64,000 nucleotides of DNA. Source: Ectocarpus siliculosus (Eukaryota > Sar > Phaeophyceae > Ectocarpales > Ectocarpaceae). Positions within the stretch are counted from its first letter, which is position 1; each line of letters begins with the position of its first letter. Positions 24,538 to 36,500 of this stretch are shown piece by piece. The notes below the pieces were generated by a model. It worked only from the letters and a program-made list of their open reading frames with translations, was not told where the DNA came from and did no database searches. Both the position numbers and the translations under genes were made by a program. Location of the stretch: NCBI GenBank assembly GCA_000310025.1, contig FN649757.1, positions 695,286 through 759,285 of the forward strand, given 5' to 3'.

Positions 24538-27500
24538 ACTGCTGCAGCTGTTGTTGTTGTTGTTGTTGGTTGCTGTTGTTGAGTTCACTCGAAACGATTG
24601 ATTGCTGTTTTCGAGCCTCTATCCAACATCGCGTTTGCACCAACACTCTAGCGACGACAGGCGTGTGGACGTCGTGAGTCGTGCACAAGTGCACAACCCA
24701 GCCTGTCCTCTGGCGTGGTCGTTAGTTATCTTCGTCGAATGTACGAACTTGCTTGTGTCAGTCAGCATGCCGCAACTCCAACCATTCCATGCGAGCAATT
24801 CAAGCGATCTCTCCTCTGTTGTAGTCTGTTATATGTCCGTGCGCTATGGATGGTATTTTAGACCTGTGACGGTGCTGCATCGCAAAGAGCAAGTCTTGGT
24901 ACCAACAGCCAACAGCAGCGTTGGCTCTACGTCAGGCACCAGCACACGTCGGAGGGCTTGCACGAAAATTTGAGCTCAAGCCACGAACGACGAACAGATT
25001 TTGCCCGCAGCTCCAGCTCTGTAGATTTCCAGTGAAACTGTTTGAATTTGAAATTCCGTCCATTTCGTCGGAGGCGCTTTTTCCGTGCGATTGTATACGT
25101 AGTCACATGCGTATGTACCATTCCGCTCTTCACATCGAGCCCATGGCGTACGTAGAATATCACTCCAACGCTGCTGTTGCTGCTGCTGCTGCTGATTCAT
25201 TTGCTGCTGCAGACGGTGGCGGAGGTACTGATGCGAGCCGACCGCACGACGTTGGCGGAGCTGACTCGACTGGTGCTGAGAGACCAAGGGATCATGGGGG
25301 TCTCCAGGGCGGGAAAGACGATAACTAAAGTCACTGCCGCCAATGTGAGAAGCAGGCAGGCCGACCGTGCAGCAGTATACGCACCCTGCCTGTACCGTTT
25401 ACCGTTTAGTTATACGCAAGAAACCCCCCCCCCTCCCCCCCCCGGCGATAGATAAAAGGAGAGGCTGAAGCGGCTATGACTGCTTGGCGTGGTGGTGGTG
25501 GTGATGCCCAACTCGTCTGTAGTCAACCGACCGCGTTTCAGGTGTTTATTTTGTTCAACGGGATGGCAGATGACACACACGTGACCGCACGCGCACGCAC
25601 GCTTCTGTGCTCGAGTCTGAAGCCAACGTTCGGCTGTTCTTGTGGGCAGGTGAAGGAGTCGCTGCTGATCATGACGCAGCACAACATGGTGGCCGCCGCC
25701 ATGCCGACTGAGAAGGAGATGAGAAAGGCCAGAGCCAGCAGCTCTGGCCGCTCCGGCAACATCCGCTTGCACTACACGGTGAGAATCAAACAAACAGACA
25801 AAAACAGACCAGTTGGTCGTGTCTGCGGCTGTTGCTGCTGCTGCACGTATGCTGCTGCTGCTTCTGCTGCTGCTTCCATGGCTGCACATAAGCTGCTGCT
25901 TCGAATCTGCTGCTGTTTCTGCTACACGTGCAGCTTTGCAACAAGGGGGAGTCGGTCGTATCAATGTGTGTCAAGTCCATCGTACCTCGGGTGTTCGGGT
26001 TGCAATACACTGTTGCTAGTTGTGGTGCATTGCGTTGGGCTTGTCAGTCCCCACCACTTACATTGTAGGGTTGGCCCTAGGAAAGATCCCCAGTTCCCGA
26101 CGCCCATCCAGTGCTGGAATAAGCCGGCTTTTATAACCGCCTCCTGCGAGTGCTCTTGGCGAGTCTTACCCTTTTCCATCCATTATTCAACGCTCTTTGT
26201 CTCGGACAATATTGAGGGTGGCTGCGAAGAGATGTGCCGTCTTTCGAAACATTTCAGCAGAAAGTTTACTGTATTTCCCTCTCGTCGGTTCACGGGATGG
26301 AAAGTCTTTGAAAAAATGGATAAGGGTGTGTGATATATTGTGTGCGTATTCCACAAGACGTCGCGTATCTCAGGGGCGTGGTAAATGATGCTCCAAGGCA
26401 CACGACAATTACCCTCGTAGTGTGTAGTGTCTATCTCCCCCCCCCCTCCTTGCTGTGCTAAAAGGCACCGGCGTTCAGTTGGTAGGGTCATCCGCATACC
26501 GATTGCCGTTGCTGCGTTCGTCGATATTTACCGCTGATACTGCTGCATGACCGCTGTCGCAACCGCCGCTGCCGTGCTTCCTCTTCTTCCGTCTGCACCA
26601 TACCAGCTACTTCCGTTGGAGGTGCTCGTGAGGACGAGGGGACCACAGTTTCACTCACACGCAGCCAGGACGTTTTCGAAGGTCGCCGGTTTAGTGGTGG
26701 ACTGTTTCTTGAGACACGGGAGGAGAACCCTGCCTGATGTAAGTGACCCACGGCCGGATGTACATAGTACGCCTATTTCTAACGTTCTCTGTTGCATGCG
26801 CCGGTCCTGGCAATGTATTTGGGAGGTTGTGTCGGTAGCAGGAGTTTTGTTTGTTGGGGCGGATGGAGCATGTTGTGGTTGATTTGTCCTGTCTGGGTAT
26901 TATACGCTGCATTCTATGCACCACTGCTGTACATGGGGAAGGTGAGGGACAAAATACCGACAATTCGTTTGTTTCCTGCGTGACACCTGCAGGTGCATCA
27001 AACATGTTCCGAAGGCGTACATCATGTAGACTGTTTCCCGGAATACATGGGGACGATAGCGCACATACGACACCGGCTGCTGTAGAGGCACCGAGGACAG
27101 CTAAGAAGTTGACCACGCTCATGTATCATGAATGGATGTATCTGTGTGTGCTACAGCACGTGACGCGGCCAGGTCTATCCGTGCGTGTCGCCGAGGGATG
27201 AAATGAGATGATGAATCATCGTGCCTGTGTGTTTCGTGTGTTTGTTGCAACATGACAACACGCAAACGATTCACACCCCCATGGTCCGAATACTTTCAGT
27301 ACTGCTGTAGCATGGCAGGCAGGTGACTGAAAACGTATCACAAGACGACTATAATACCAACTATCAACACTACACAGGTGAAGGAGGAGCTTCTGAGAAG
27401 AGAAGGCGAAGCGGCCAGGGCGCGAAAGGCTCTTGCCAACCCGGAGGATGAAGACGAGGATGACGAGGACGATCATGTCCAGGGTAAGATATGTTGTGTT

Positions 27501-30500
27501 GATAAATATACATCATTGCTCCAGATGTAAGAAATGTTTGTAGATAGGCATCATATTGCTGCTGCAGCGGCCTACCGCCGTAGTGTGCCGAAGGTCGTGC
27601 GTTTGTTGGTGAGCGGGTTGCGTCCTTGAGCGTGGACGGGTCGAAGTTTGTTTGTCTACAAGTGGTCTGTTGCTGTAGCCAACTGTGGTTCCGCAAGGTG
27701 TGTGGTGCTTGAGGGGCTTTTGAGTGTTTATGAGTACTGCTACTTGTTTTTTCCATGTGTTGATGGATTCCTTGTTTTTTCCATGTGTTGGTGTATTCAA
27801 TTTGTTTGTGTTGTCGACTGACAACCGTTGTCCCGTGTTCAAAGCAGTCACAGTACTAGAGTTAACTTTTTCATGTTTTGGGCAACGATGCTGATCGGGG
27901 TACGCATGTTTAAAGGCAACCGTTGTTTGGGGATAGCGGTCGAGTGGCTAGATATCCACCTCGATCAAGGAACAATCTGAACAACATCTTCTTGAGCATG
28001 AGGAAGTTTTACTTCTAGAACACTCTTTTGGTGCCAGACTCCTAATATCGCTTTAGCCCGCGGCCGTGTCCTGTCTGTCCGCTCTCGTGCCATGTCCGTG
28101 TTTGTGGTACATGTATGATGATATGCTGAAAAGTCTGCTGTCTTGTCGCGAAATTACATGTGACAGAGTGCTTCTGTGCTGTACCGTGTTGTGTGGCTAG
28201 AAATATAAATATACACCCAGATACTTTTTATCTCGTTTTCTCTGTCGTGTGATTTTGTGGATCCTACCTAAGATGTTTGGTTCCTCTGTTGGCCGGTGTG
28301 TGTGATCTATCACGTGTGCACATGTGTGCGTCCGCATGTGTCCGTGTGTGCATGTCAGAGGTGACGCCTGAGAGCATCCAGAAGAGCTTTGAGGAGCTGG
28401 TAATGAAGAAATACATCGACAAGGTGCCCAAGCTCGACCTCGTCACGCCTACCGTCGAGCCGGAGAAGGCAAAGTAAGTTACCATGCCACACAAGACACA
28501 AGACACCGACTCTGTTGTTGTCGTTGTTGGTGGCGGTGGTGGTGTCGTTGTTGTTGTTATTGTTATGAACGTACAACATCGAAATCTTAATCTTCCTATT
28601 GCGCCCCGGCAAACTGCCCGTCTAGGCTGCTAACCCTCTTGGTAGAATTCGTAAATCTCGTAGATCTTGTAGATGCAAGAAGTTAACCCTCTAAGTAGCA
28701 ATCATAAATCTCGTAGATCCCGTAGAAGCAAGAAGCTAACCCTTCTCGTAGACATACTGAATCTCGTAGATCCCGTAGATGCAGGAACAATGGTACCAAA
28801 CATGAACAGCTTGGCGGCGTGCGGAGTGCGTTGGTGTTCGCATATGTACACTTTTCCGACGTACGTACGAGGCCTTAAAACGATTTGATTCGAGTAATTT
28901 CGGACTTGACGAGTTGATGGCCGTGCTATCGTACGCCTGAACGTTTCCCTCGCCAACCTTCCCCTCACACCCACCGAAGGAAACACCAATACGTAAATGT
29001 AGCCATACGCAGTACACACAGAAACTTACATGCATAGCCTCGTCTGCATCCAAACTTACAGAAATACGCACGTGCAGCTTGTGCGGTGAATCCACCGCTG
29101 TCGGTACTGCTGTCCTGAAGGAATTGTCATTTGCAGCCTCTTCGTGAGACCGTTGTCATAGAGGCGCGCTGTGCGATACAAGTGTATACTGTAGCATGTG
29201 TAAGTTCGTGCCGTATTTGCTTTTGTTGGCATCTCTAGAAAGTCGTCCATGACGTTCGGAGCACCAGCCGGCTGTGTGATTCACCGTCGCCGTGTAGACA
29301 GCATATTTGAGGCCATTCCGTGCTTGCTTTTGTTTTCATCTCTAGAAAGCCGTCGATGACCTTCGGAGCACCAGCCGGCAGCGGTGGCGGCGGCAGCGGC
29401 AATGGCAGCAAGAGCAAGTCGGCGTCGGCAGCCAATGGGCAGAACGGAAGGAACAAGGAGCTGGCTGAGCGGCAGCAGAAGGGGGCTGCGCAGACGTCGG
29501 CAAGGAAGCGCAGGATGCTCGGGGTATGTGTGTTGTGTATTACATTACACCGAAGGATGTGACAAAATGTCCTGTCGTCTTACAGTTGGGGCTATGTGAT
29601 GGTAGGGTAAAGAGTGCCCAACGTTACACCCAGCAATACCCCCCCAACGGCACCACTCTCTTTGTTGACAACACCAGGGGGCGTGACACTGCGTAGAGTA
29701 CCGTAAGGGGCTGAGGGAGAGATGGCACTCGCTCCTAGGCCGACTTTCAAAGCTCGATTGCTCCACAACCAAGATTGTGCTAACACCAGTAGTCCAATGG
29801 TGTTTCTGGAAACATCTCGTGGAGGGTTTTCCGTAGACGTATCAGGTGATTTCCGCACCCACTTGGTTGTGGAGCAGTCGAGCTTTGAAAGTCGGTGTAG
29901 AGGGGTGCCACCTCTCCGCCTCTCACGGTATACCACGGTACGGTATACGGTACGGTACAGACAATCTTGGTTGTGGAGCAATCGAGCTTTGAAAGTCGGT
30001 CTGGGGGGGGTGTCATCTCTCCCTCCGCCTCTTGTGGTAGGAGAGGCAACCGCAAGTGTGTTCGACAACAACACCAACGCCGCCGAAACGAAAGGCTGAA
30101 GGCTCGAGAGGGTAGCGTGCGGTGCTGAAACTCGGTGTGGCCTCACCGCACGCAAGACGAACGGTCTTGAAGATCTCGGAACAGTTCTGGAGCGTCAATG
30201 AAAAAAAAAAGGCCAGCGCACTGACAGGAACTTTTTTTTTGTGTCGATGACGTTGGTGTTTTTTTGAAAATCAAGACATGTTGTGAGATCTTGCCAGGCG
30301 TCCATGTCCCATGCGATCGGCAGCACTTTGATTTCAGCACCTCCAATCGTTATCACCCTAGCAGGGAGGGTGTCGAAAGTGAAGAGGGAAAGCAATGTGC
30401 GTACGCGAACCTCCGAGCCTTGAGCCTTTCGGCAGCATTGGTGATTTCGCCGAGCACGCTACACTGAAAAAGTGTAGTACCCTACATACACTAAAAATGG

Positions 30501-33500
30501 GGGCACTGTCGCCATAATAAATAGGACCAAAAAAAACAAAAACACACACACACGCTGCGGTTGTCTCTCTGTCTGTATGATAAGAGGATGTAGCCGACGC
30601 ATAAGACATTTTTTTTTTTACTTCAATTTTCTAACGATTTGTTTTTCGCCGCCATTTCGCCTCCTTTTTTTTCGCACGAAGGTCCCCTTCTTTTTGGTAG
30701 TATAGTATAATAGTTGGCCTGTGACCTCGAAAGGCCTCCTCATCAGTTGGACAGGCACGGATATTAGCAGGTACTGGCACAGAGCAGACACCGGAACGGT
30801 TTCGAACGTGTGTGAAGACAAGAACAGCATTCACCTCGGCGTTTGGTATATACCCCCATCTACACCTTCCGAACTTGGTACCCCATCCCCTCTCATCTGT
30901 ATTGTTCTTATTTTATTGCTCACCTTGCTTCCTGCCCCACTGTGACCGTAATGGCGGCGGCGGCGGCGGCGGTGCAGCAAGACTCCAACAGCAGCGGAGT
31001 GGACGGAGGTAACGGAGATGACGAGGATTCCGACGACGACGACGAGCTCCCGGTAGAGATGCGGAACCTGGTGAGCAGCATGGAGGGAGACTTCGACGGC
31101 GCGCGGGGGGGGGGGCGCTGCCGNNNNNNNNNNNNNNNNNNNNNNNNNNNNNNNNNNNNNNNNNNNNNNNNNNNNNNNNNNNNNNNNNNNNNNNNNNNNN
31201 NNNNNNNNNNNNNNNNNNNNNNNCCCCCCCCCTACCAAGGGAAAAAAAACCCCCGCAAACGGGGGGGGGGGGGGCACCGCAGGCAGGACTAGGGGGAGGG
31301 GGAGGACCCGAGGGAGGGGGGGTAAACGCGGAGAGCCTGTTTCTGGGAAGGGTAAGGGGGGGTTGGACATGGATGGCGTTTTCGAGGAGGAGGGGGAGGG
31401 GGGGCACGCGGAGGAGGAGGGCGTGCTGGGCGGGGGGGGGGGGGGGATAGGCGCCGGGGCGACGGTTCTGGACAGCGTGTTGTGGAAGCTTGGGTTTGAC
31501 AAGGTGGGTGGGAGTGCTGTGTGTTTTTTTTTGTGAGGATAAGCGTGGTCAGACGTGGTTGGTGTGAAGGGGAGACGGCAATGGGATGCGGGGGGTGGGG
31601 GGGGAGGATCTCACTGAAGGATGCTGTGCTGATAGGTGTGCGGGCGTTTGCTTGTGCCTGTTGGACGCTCTCAATTTTGAGGTCGGAAGACATGAAAAGA
31701 TTGCCGTTGAATTTCATCTAAGTCTAGGCTGGTTCGGGTCATGCCAAGGACCAACCGGCGGAGTCGGGTATATTTTAGTGCAGTACTGGTATGTGTTGTT
31801 TACGCTTTCGCCGCCGGTGGTACGCACGCGACGCGGCCTCCTCGACTGCTGTTACACCGTCTGCTTCTGTGTCTAAAGCGTCGTTCCGAACCTTTTCGTC
31901 GTCGTCGTGATCCCTTCCACCATGTAGCGAGAGACACTGTTCAATGTTTTTATCTGGGAGCCTGTCGCTGGTCACCGTGGTCTGGAGCTGCCGTGCTCTT
32001 TCACGAGGTGTAGCTCCGCTTTGTGCTCGTGAGCGATTTTTCGCCGTCGATGCCTGGAAAAACGATCCGATACGACACATCCATCATGACGTTAAAATCT
32101 GGCACCCGATTGCTGTGGCTTGCTTCCTTCTTCACTTCCCCTATCGCCTCCTCTAACCTCGGGGTACCCCTGCGCCCGTACACACCTAAAAAATCTCGAC
32201 AGTTCCATCGAGATTTCCGCAACCTGGCGTTGCTGGGGCTTGTCCAGGATAGGTTCCCCAAGAGCAAGCTGGCCTACCTGGTAGTGAAGGTGATGCTGGA
32301 CAACTCCTCCCCTACGGAGAGAAAGGTCGACGAACAGGTGTCCGCATCCATCAGGTGCGGGAGAAGAAGTCGAATGCGCCCGAAGAATGTTCGTAGAATA
32401 TTTAGAATATTTTGTGGTGATTCTTCTGTCAGCGAGGAAAACGAGTCAACTGCACCGAATGACGAAGAATGTTCGTAGAATATTTAGAGTATATTGTGGT
32501 GATTCTTCTGTCAGCGAGGAAAACGAGTCAACTGCACCGAATGACGAAGAATGTTCGTAGAATATTTAGAGTATTTTGTGGTGATTCTTCTGTCAGCGAG
32601 GAAAACGAGTCAACTGCACCGAATGACGAAGAATGTTCGTAGAATATTTAGAGTATTTTGTGGTGATTCTTCTGTCAGCGAGGAAAACGAGTCAACTGCA
32701 CCGAATGACGAAGAATGTTCGTAGAATATTTAGAGTATTTTGTGGTGATTCTTCTGTCAGCGAGGAAAACGAGTCAAATGCACCGAATGTCATGCGTAGA
32801 TTGATCTGGCGTTCTTTCATGTACCGTCTCATCTGTACCCTGTTTTGATGGTGATCTGGGCTGGTCTGTGCAATCCTGAACCTGAATCTGAATCTACATC
32901 CGACCCCCATGGTGTCTTAGCGCCAGGGACTAACATCTATTCTAACCTAACCCTGCTCCTGAATCTGTCTCTTGTACCATGGATCTCTCAGCGCCAGAGA
33001 CCTGTTCGATTAACTCTGACCTATGTTATTCTGAACCTGAATCTGAACCTTATTCTGAACCTGAATCTGAACCTTATGCCATGGATCTCTCAGCGCCAGG
33101 GACCTGTTCGACAAGCTCTGCGAGGCCTGGCAAACGAACAACCTCACCAAGAACAAGGCGGTGCCGGACTGGCGGAGGTTCGTCTCCTGGATGTCAGCTC
33201 TATGCACCGACCTTACCTCCATGGTGTCTAAGGTGTGTTGTGCGGAAGGACCCTCGCCCTTGGGCAAGCAGCAGTGCTTGCTTGCTGCAGCTCGGTCCTT
33301 GATCGCTGACCCCAATCGTGCGCGGTTTTAGGTGATTCGCCAATTTGGCCGCAGAATCTCTCGTGCCGCCACTGATTCGCGAATACTACACTCCGGACGG
33401 TGCGTCTCTGAACGACGAAGTAATTTCATTGTACCTAACCTATGGTATGTTTGGCCGCGCTGTCGTTGCACCTAACGGCTTCAACTTTTATTTATTTTCC

Positions 33501-36500
33501 GCAGATACCGGGATCGGATACGCAGAACCCTCGTTACGTGGTGAACATGGCCAAGATGGTGCAGTACATCCGGGGTAACCTGGTGAAGTGCACCGCCAGG
33601 GACCGTTACGGAAAGGAGACCGCCAGGATCATGGAGGTAGGAAGAAAATTACCCTCGCTGTTCGGCTGCTGCACATTTATGTTGTGTTGCGCTTTGTGTG
33701 TCTTTTCGTGTAGAGGCCAAGAGGACTGTTGCCGGTATCTTCCTGGTCTCTCTAAGTAGGCAGTTCTTGCTCTACCGCTCTATCGTCGGCAATGATAGAA
33801 GATCGCCCTGTCTTGTCCTTGCTCGCCGAAGCCGTTGGCTGCACCTTTTCACGTGCTGCGCTTGGGTGTTGTCCATGTCCAGTTCCACTAGTGTACATGT
33901 CCAGCGGACAATCACTCGGTATTTTGAAGGTACGATCGATGTATGCACAGCATGTCTCGAGGGCTTTCTGGGCTGTGCTTTAGTTGAAGGTGTGCTTGTA
34001 GGAGCAGTGGCCCTGTCCAGCGGACTGCCACTCAGTTGGTATTTTTGAAGGTACGATTCGATGTATGCATAGCATTTCTCGAGGGCATTCCGGGCTGTGC
34101 TTTAGTTGAAGGTGTGCTTGTAGGAGCAGTGGCCCTGTCCAGCGGACTGCCACTCAGTTGGTATTTTTGAAGGTACGATTCGATGTATGCATAGCATTTC
34201 TCGAGGGCATGCCGGGCTGTGCTTTTAGTTGAAGGTGTGCTTGTAGGAGCAGTAGCCCGACACCCGTGTTTCTCCTCACCATCATGCCAAGAAAAATTGT
34301 GCTGATGTACCTCATCAGGGCTTCGGACGGTGCTCCTTGCTCTACTGTACGTCTGCTGTAGAGGAGGTGGCACCTACGCAGGATTTTAAGAGTATCTAGA
34401 AATAGAATGGGGAGGGGGCACGCAGACCCTATCCCTAACCCTAACGGTGCGCTTCGTTCGCAGAGCGGCACAAGAGAAGAAATCGCGGCGCCCCCGAAAG
34501 TTGGATGACATTGAAAAAAAAAACCGCCCAACTCCCTTTCACGCCGGTGGCGAAATAAGGCCGGAAACAAACACAGAACAACGCGCCTTACGCGCACCTT
34601 GCGCGCGATACCCCTAACCCTAAAGCACGGATCGAATACTTTATCCCATATGTTTGCTCAATCAATTTTGCTGCGTAGACTACTGACTGGCTGGTTTGGT
34701 CTTTGCTTCAAAGTGCTCACAGTTCGGATCAACTTTTGAGGGTGCTTGGTTGAACCATGCACTCTATGCATGATGTAGACCCGTCACTATCGTTTTTGCT
34801 GCTACCGCCGCCCTTGTGCCGTTGGTCACTTTGAGGTGAGCACCGGCATGTGCATCCTATGCTTGGTTGCCTCGAAGATGCGTGGATTAAAGTCAAAGGG
34901 TTTGTGGTTATCAAGTAAAACGCAAGTCGATCTCGATGTCCTGGGTGCTGCCCACAGATTGGCATGCACTTGCGTCTTGCTGAACTAGCCGAGAAAGATC
35001 CATGCACCACAACTTGCTGAGTCGTTGATTGATTGCTAAATAACGAGTTGTTGGGTTTACTGTACTAACTTTCTGGTCCCTCTCGTGAACTGCCCCAAAA
35101 CAACAATCCCGGTTCTTGCCCAGATTCTTCTCCAAAACAAGTACCTGGACCAGCAGCAGGTGGGCGAGATGGCGATGATACCCCCCAGCGATGCGAGGGA
35201 GAGACTGTACCGCCTAGTGAGAGACAGGTGCGAAGCATATCCGCTGCCCTTGATATGTGGAACGATTAATACGCGGGATTACCCGCGTGAAGCTCGCAGC
35301 ATGTTTTCTCCAGGATGAAAGGCTGATTTCCGTAAGACGTGTGCTGGAACGCACGCATGGATGTTTCAAGGTTAAGGCAAACTGCTCCATAAGGAAAGGA
35401 GAGGTTTTCGAAAATTAACGATCGGCAATTGCAAGGAAGACCACCCTTCTGTTGTATCATGCCAGGCGTTGGTTGTGGAACAATCGAGCTTGTAAAGCCG
35501 ATTGATCGATCGATCGATGGTGGCACACCCGTGCGTCCGGCAGCATTGCGGTATTGCGGTACGAGGGTGAGATGACTCGGCGCAGGCTCTGACAGGCCAA
35601 CGTTGTGTGCTCGACGTAAGCCTATCGCCGTCGCTCTGTGCACGAAACTCAGACTTTCACGTGTAGCGAAACGTTCCCCTCCATTGCCCTCAATTACCAG
35701 TAGATAACGCTGCCGATGTTTTTTAGTTTAACATCTTGGCGGTGTCCTCTGCTCTCTCCGCTTGCTGCATGCATTACCTGCACATTTGTGTGGCACTTCT
35801 GCCGACATATTAGGATGGTGTCGGTTCAGGAGGTACCGAAGCGGGCGGATCGCAACCCCAACACGACCTTCTACCTGTGGACCATCAAGCACGACCAGGT
35901 TAGAGCTGGAGTGATGATGCCGCCACCATATATTTTCTCGGGTCATTGCTCTCATCCCCGGTGCATTTTCCCTCGTCTCCTATCGTGCCATGATGAAGCA
36001 GAAACATCCCACAAAGCATGACTTGTGCAGGTTTAGTGCCTGTCGCTCTATGTGTACTGTAGGGTGTAGAGATACGGCTACACGACGTTACGGTAGCATT
36101 GGGCCTCGGTGCGTTCCGTTTCGCGTGAGGGGTCCGCTGTTGTTCAACAACACCGCCGTTGAAATAGCAGGCTCGGGAAACGGCGAGTTTGGCATGGCAC
36201 GGCTAGTCTTTCTGCCCAAATACTTGGAAGTATGTAACGGGTTGTAAACGGCACAAGCGCTGTGAGCGCTGATTTGAAGTGAAGACAATAAAGAAAAAAA
36301 TATGTACTTTGTGCTCCATGGGAAGCGTGGAGAAAAATGTACCAATCAAGTGAAGTACTTACCTGATATAGAGTACCATGGCAGTGGCATTGCCGGTATT
36401 GCTACACGTTTCTCGGGCGATGTCATGGCTCGCGTTTCCCCTTGTGGTCTTGTCCGCGATGATTTTTTTTTTTCTCTCTCTTTCGCGGGCTCTCTTTTAC

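Noticed and set aside
28264-28506. Minus-strand frame over RPC3 exon 6
   Set aside because: Shadow of the plus-strand exon.
33331-33430. Possible extra RPC3 exon between exons 10 and 11
   Set aside because: Exon 10 joins 33505-33636 directly in phase 0 and gives the expected family sequence; the extra piece would break it.
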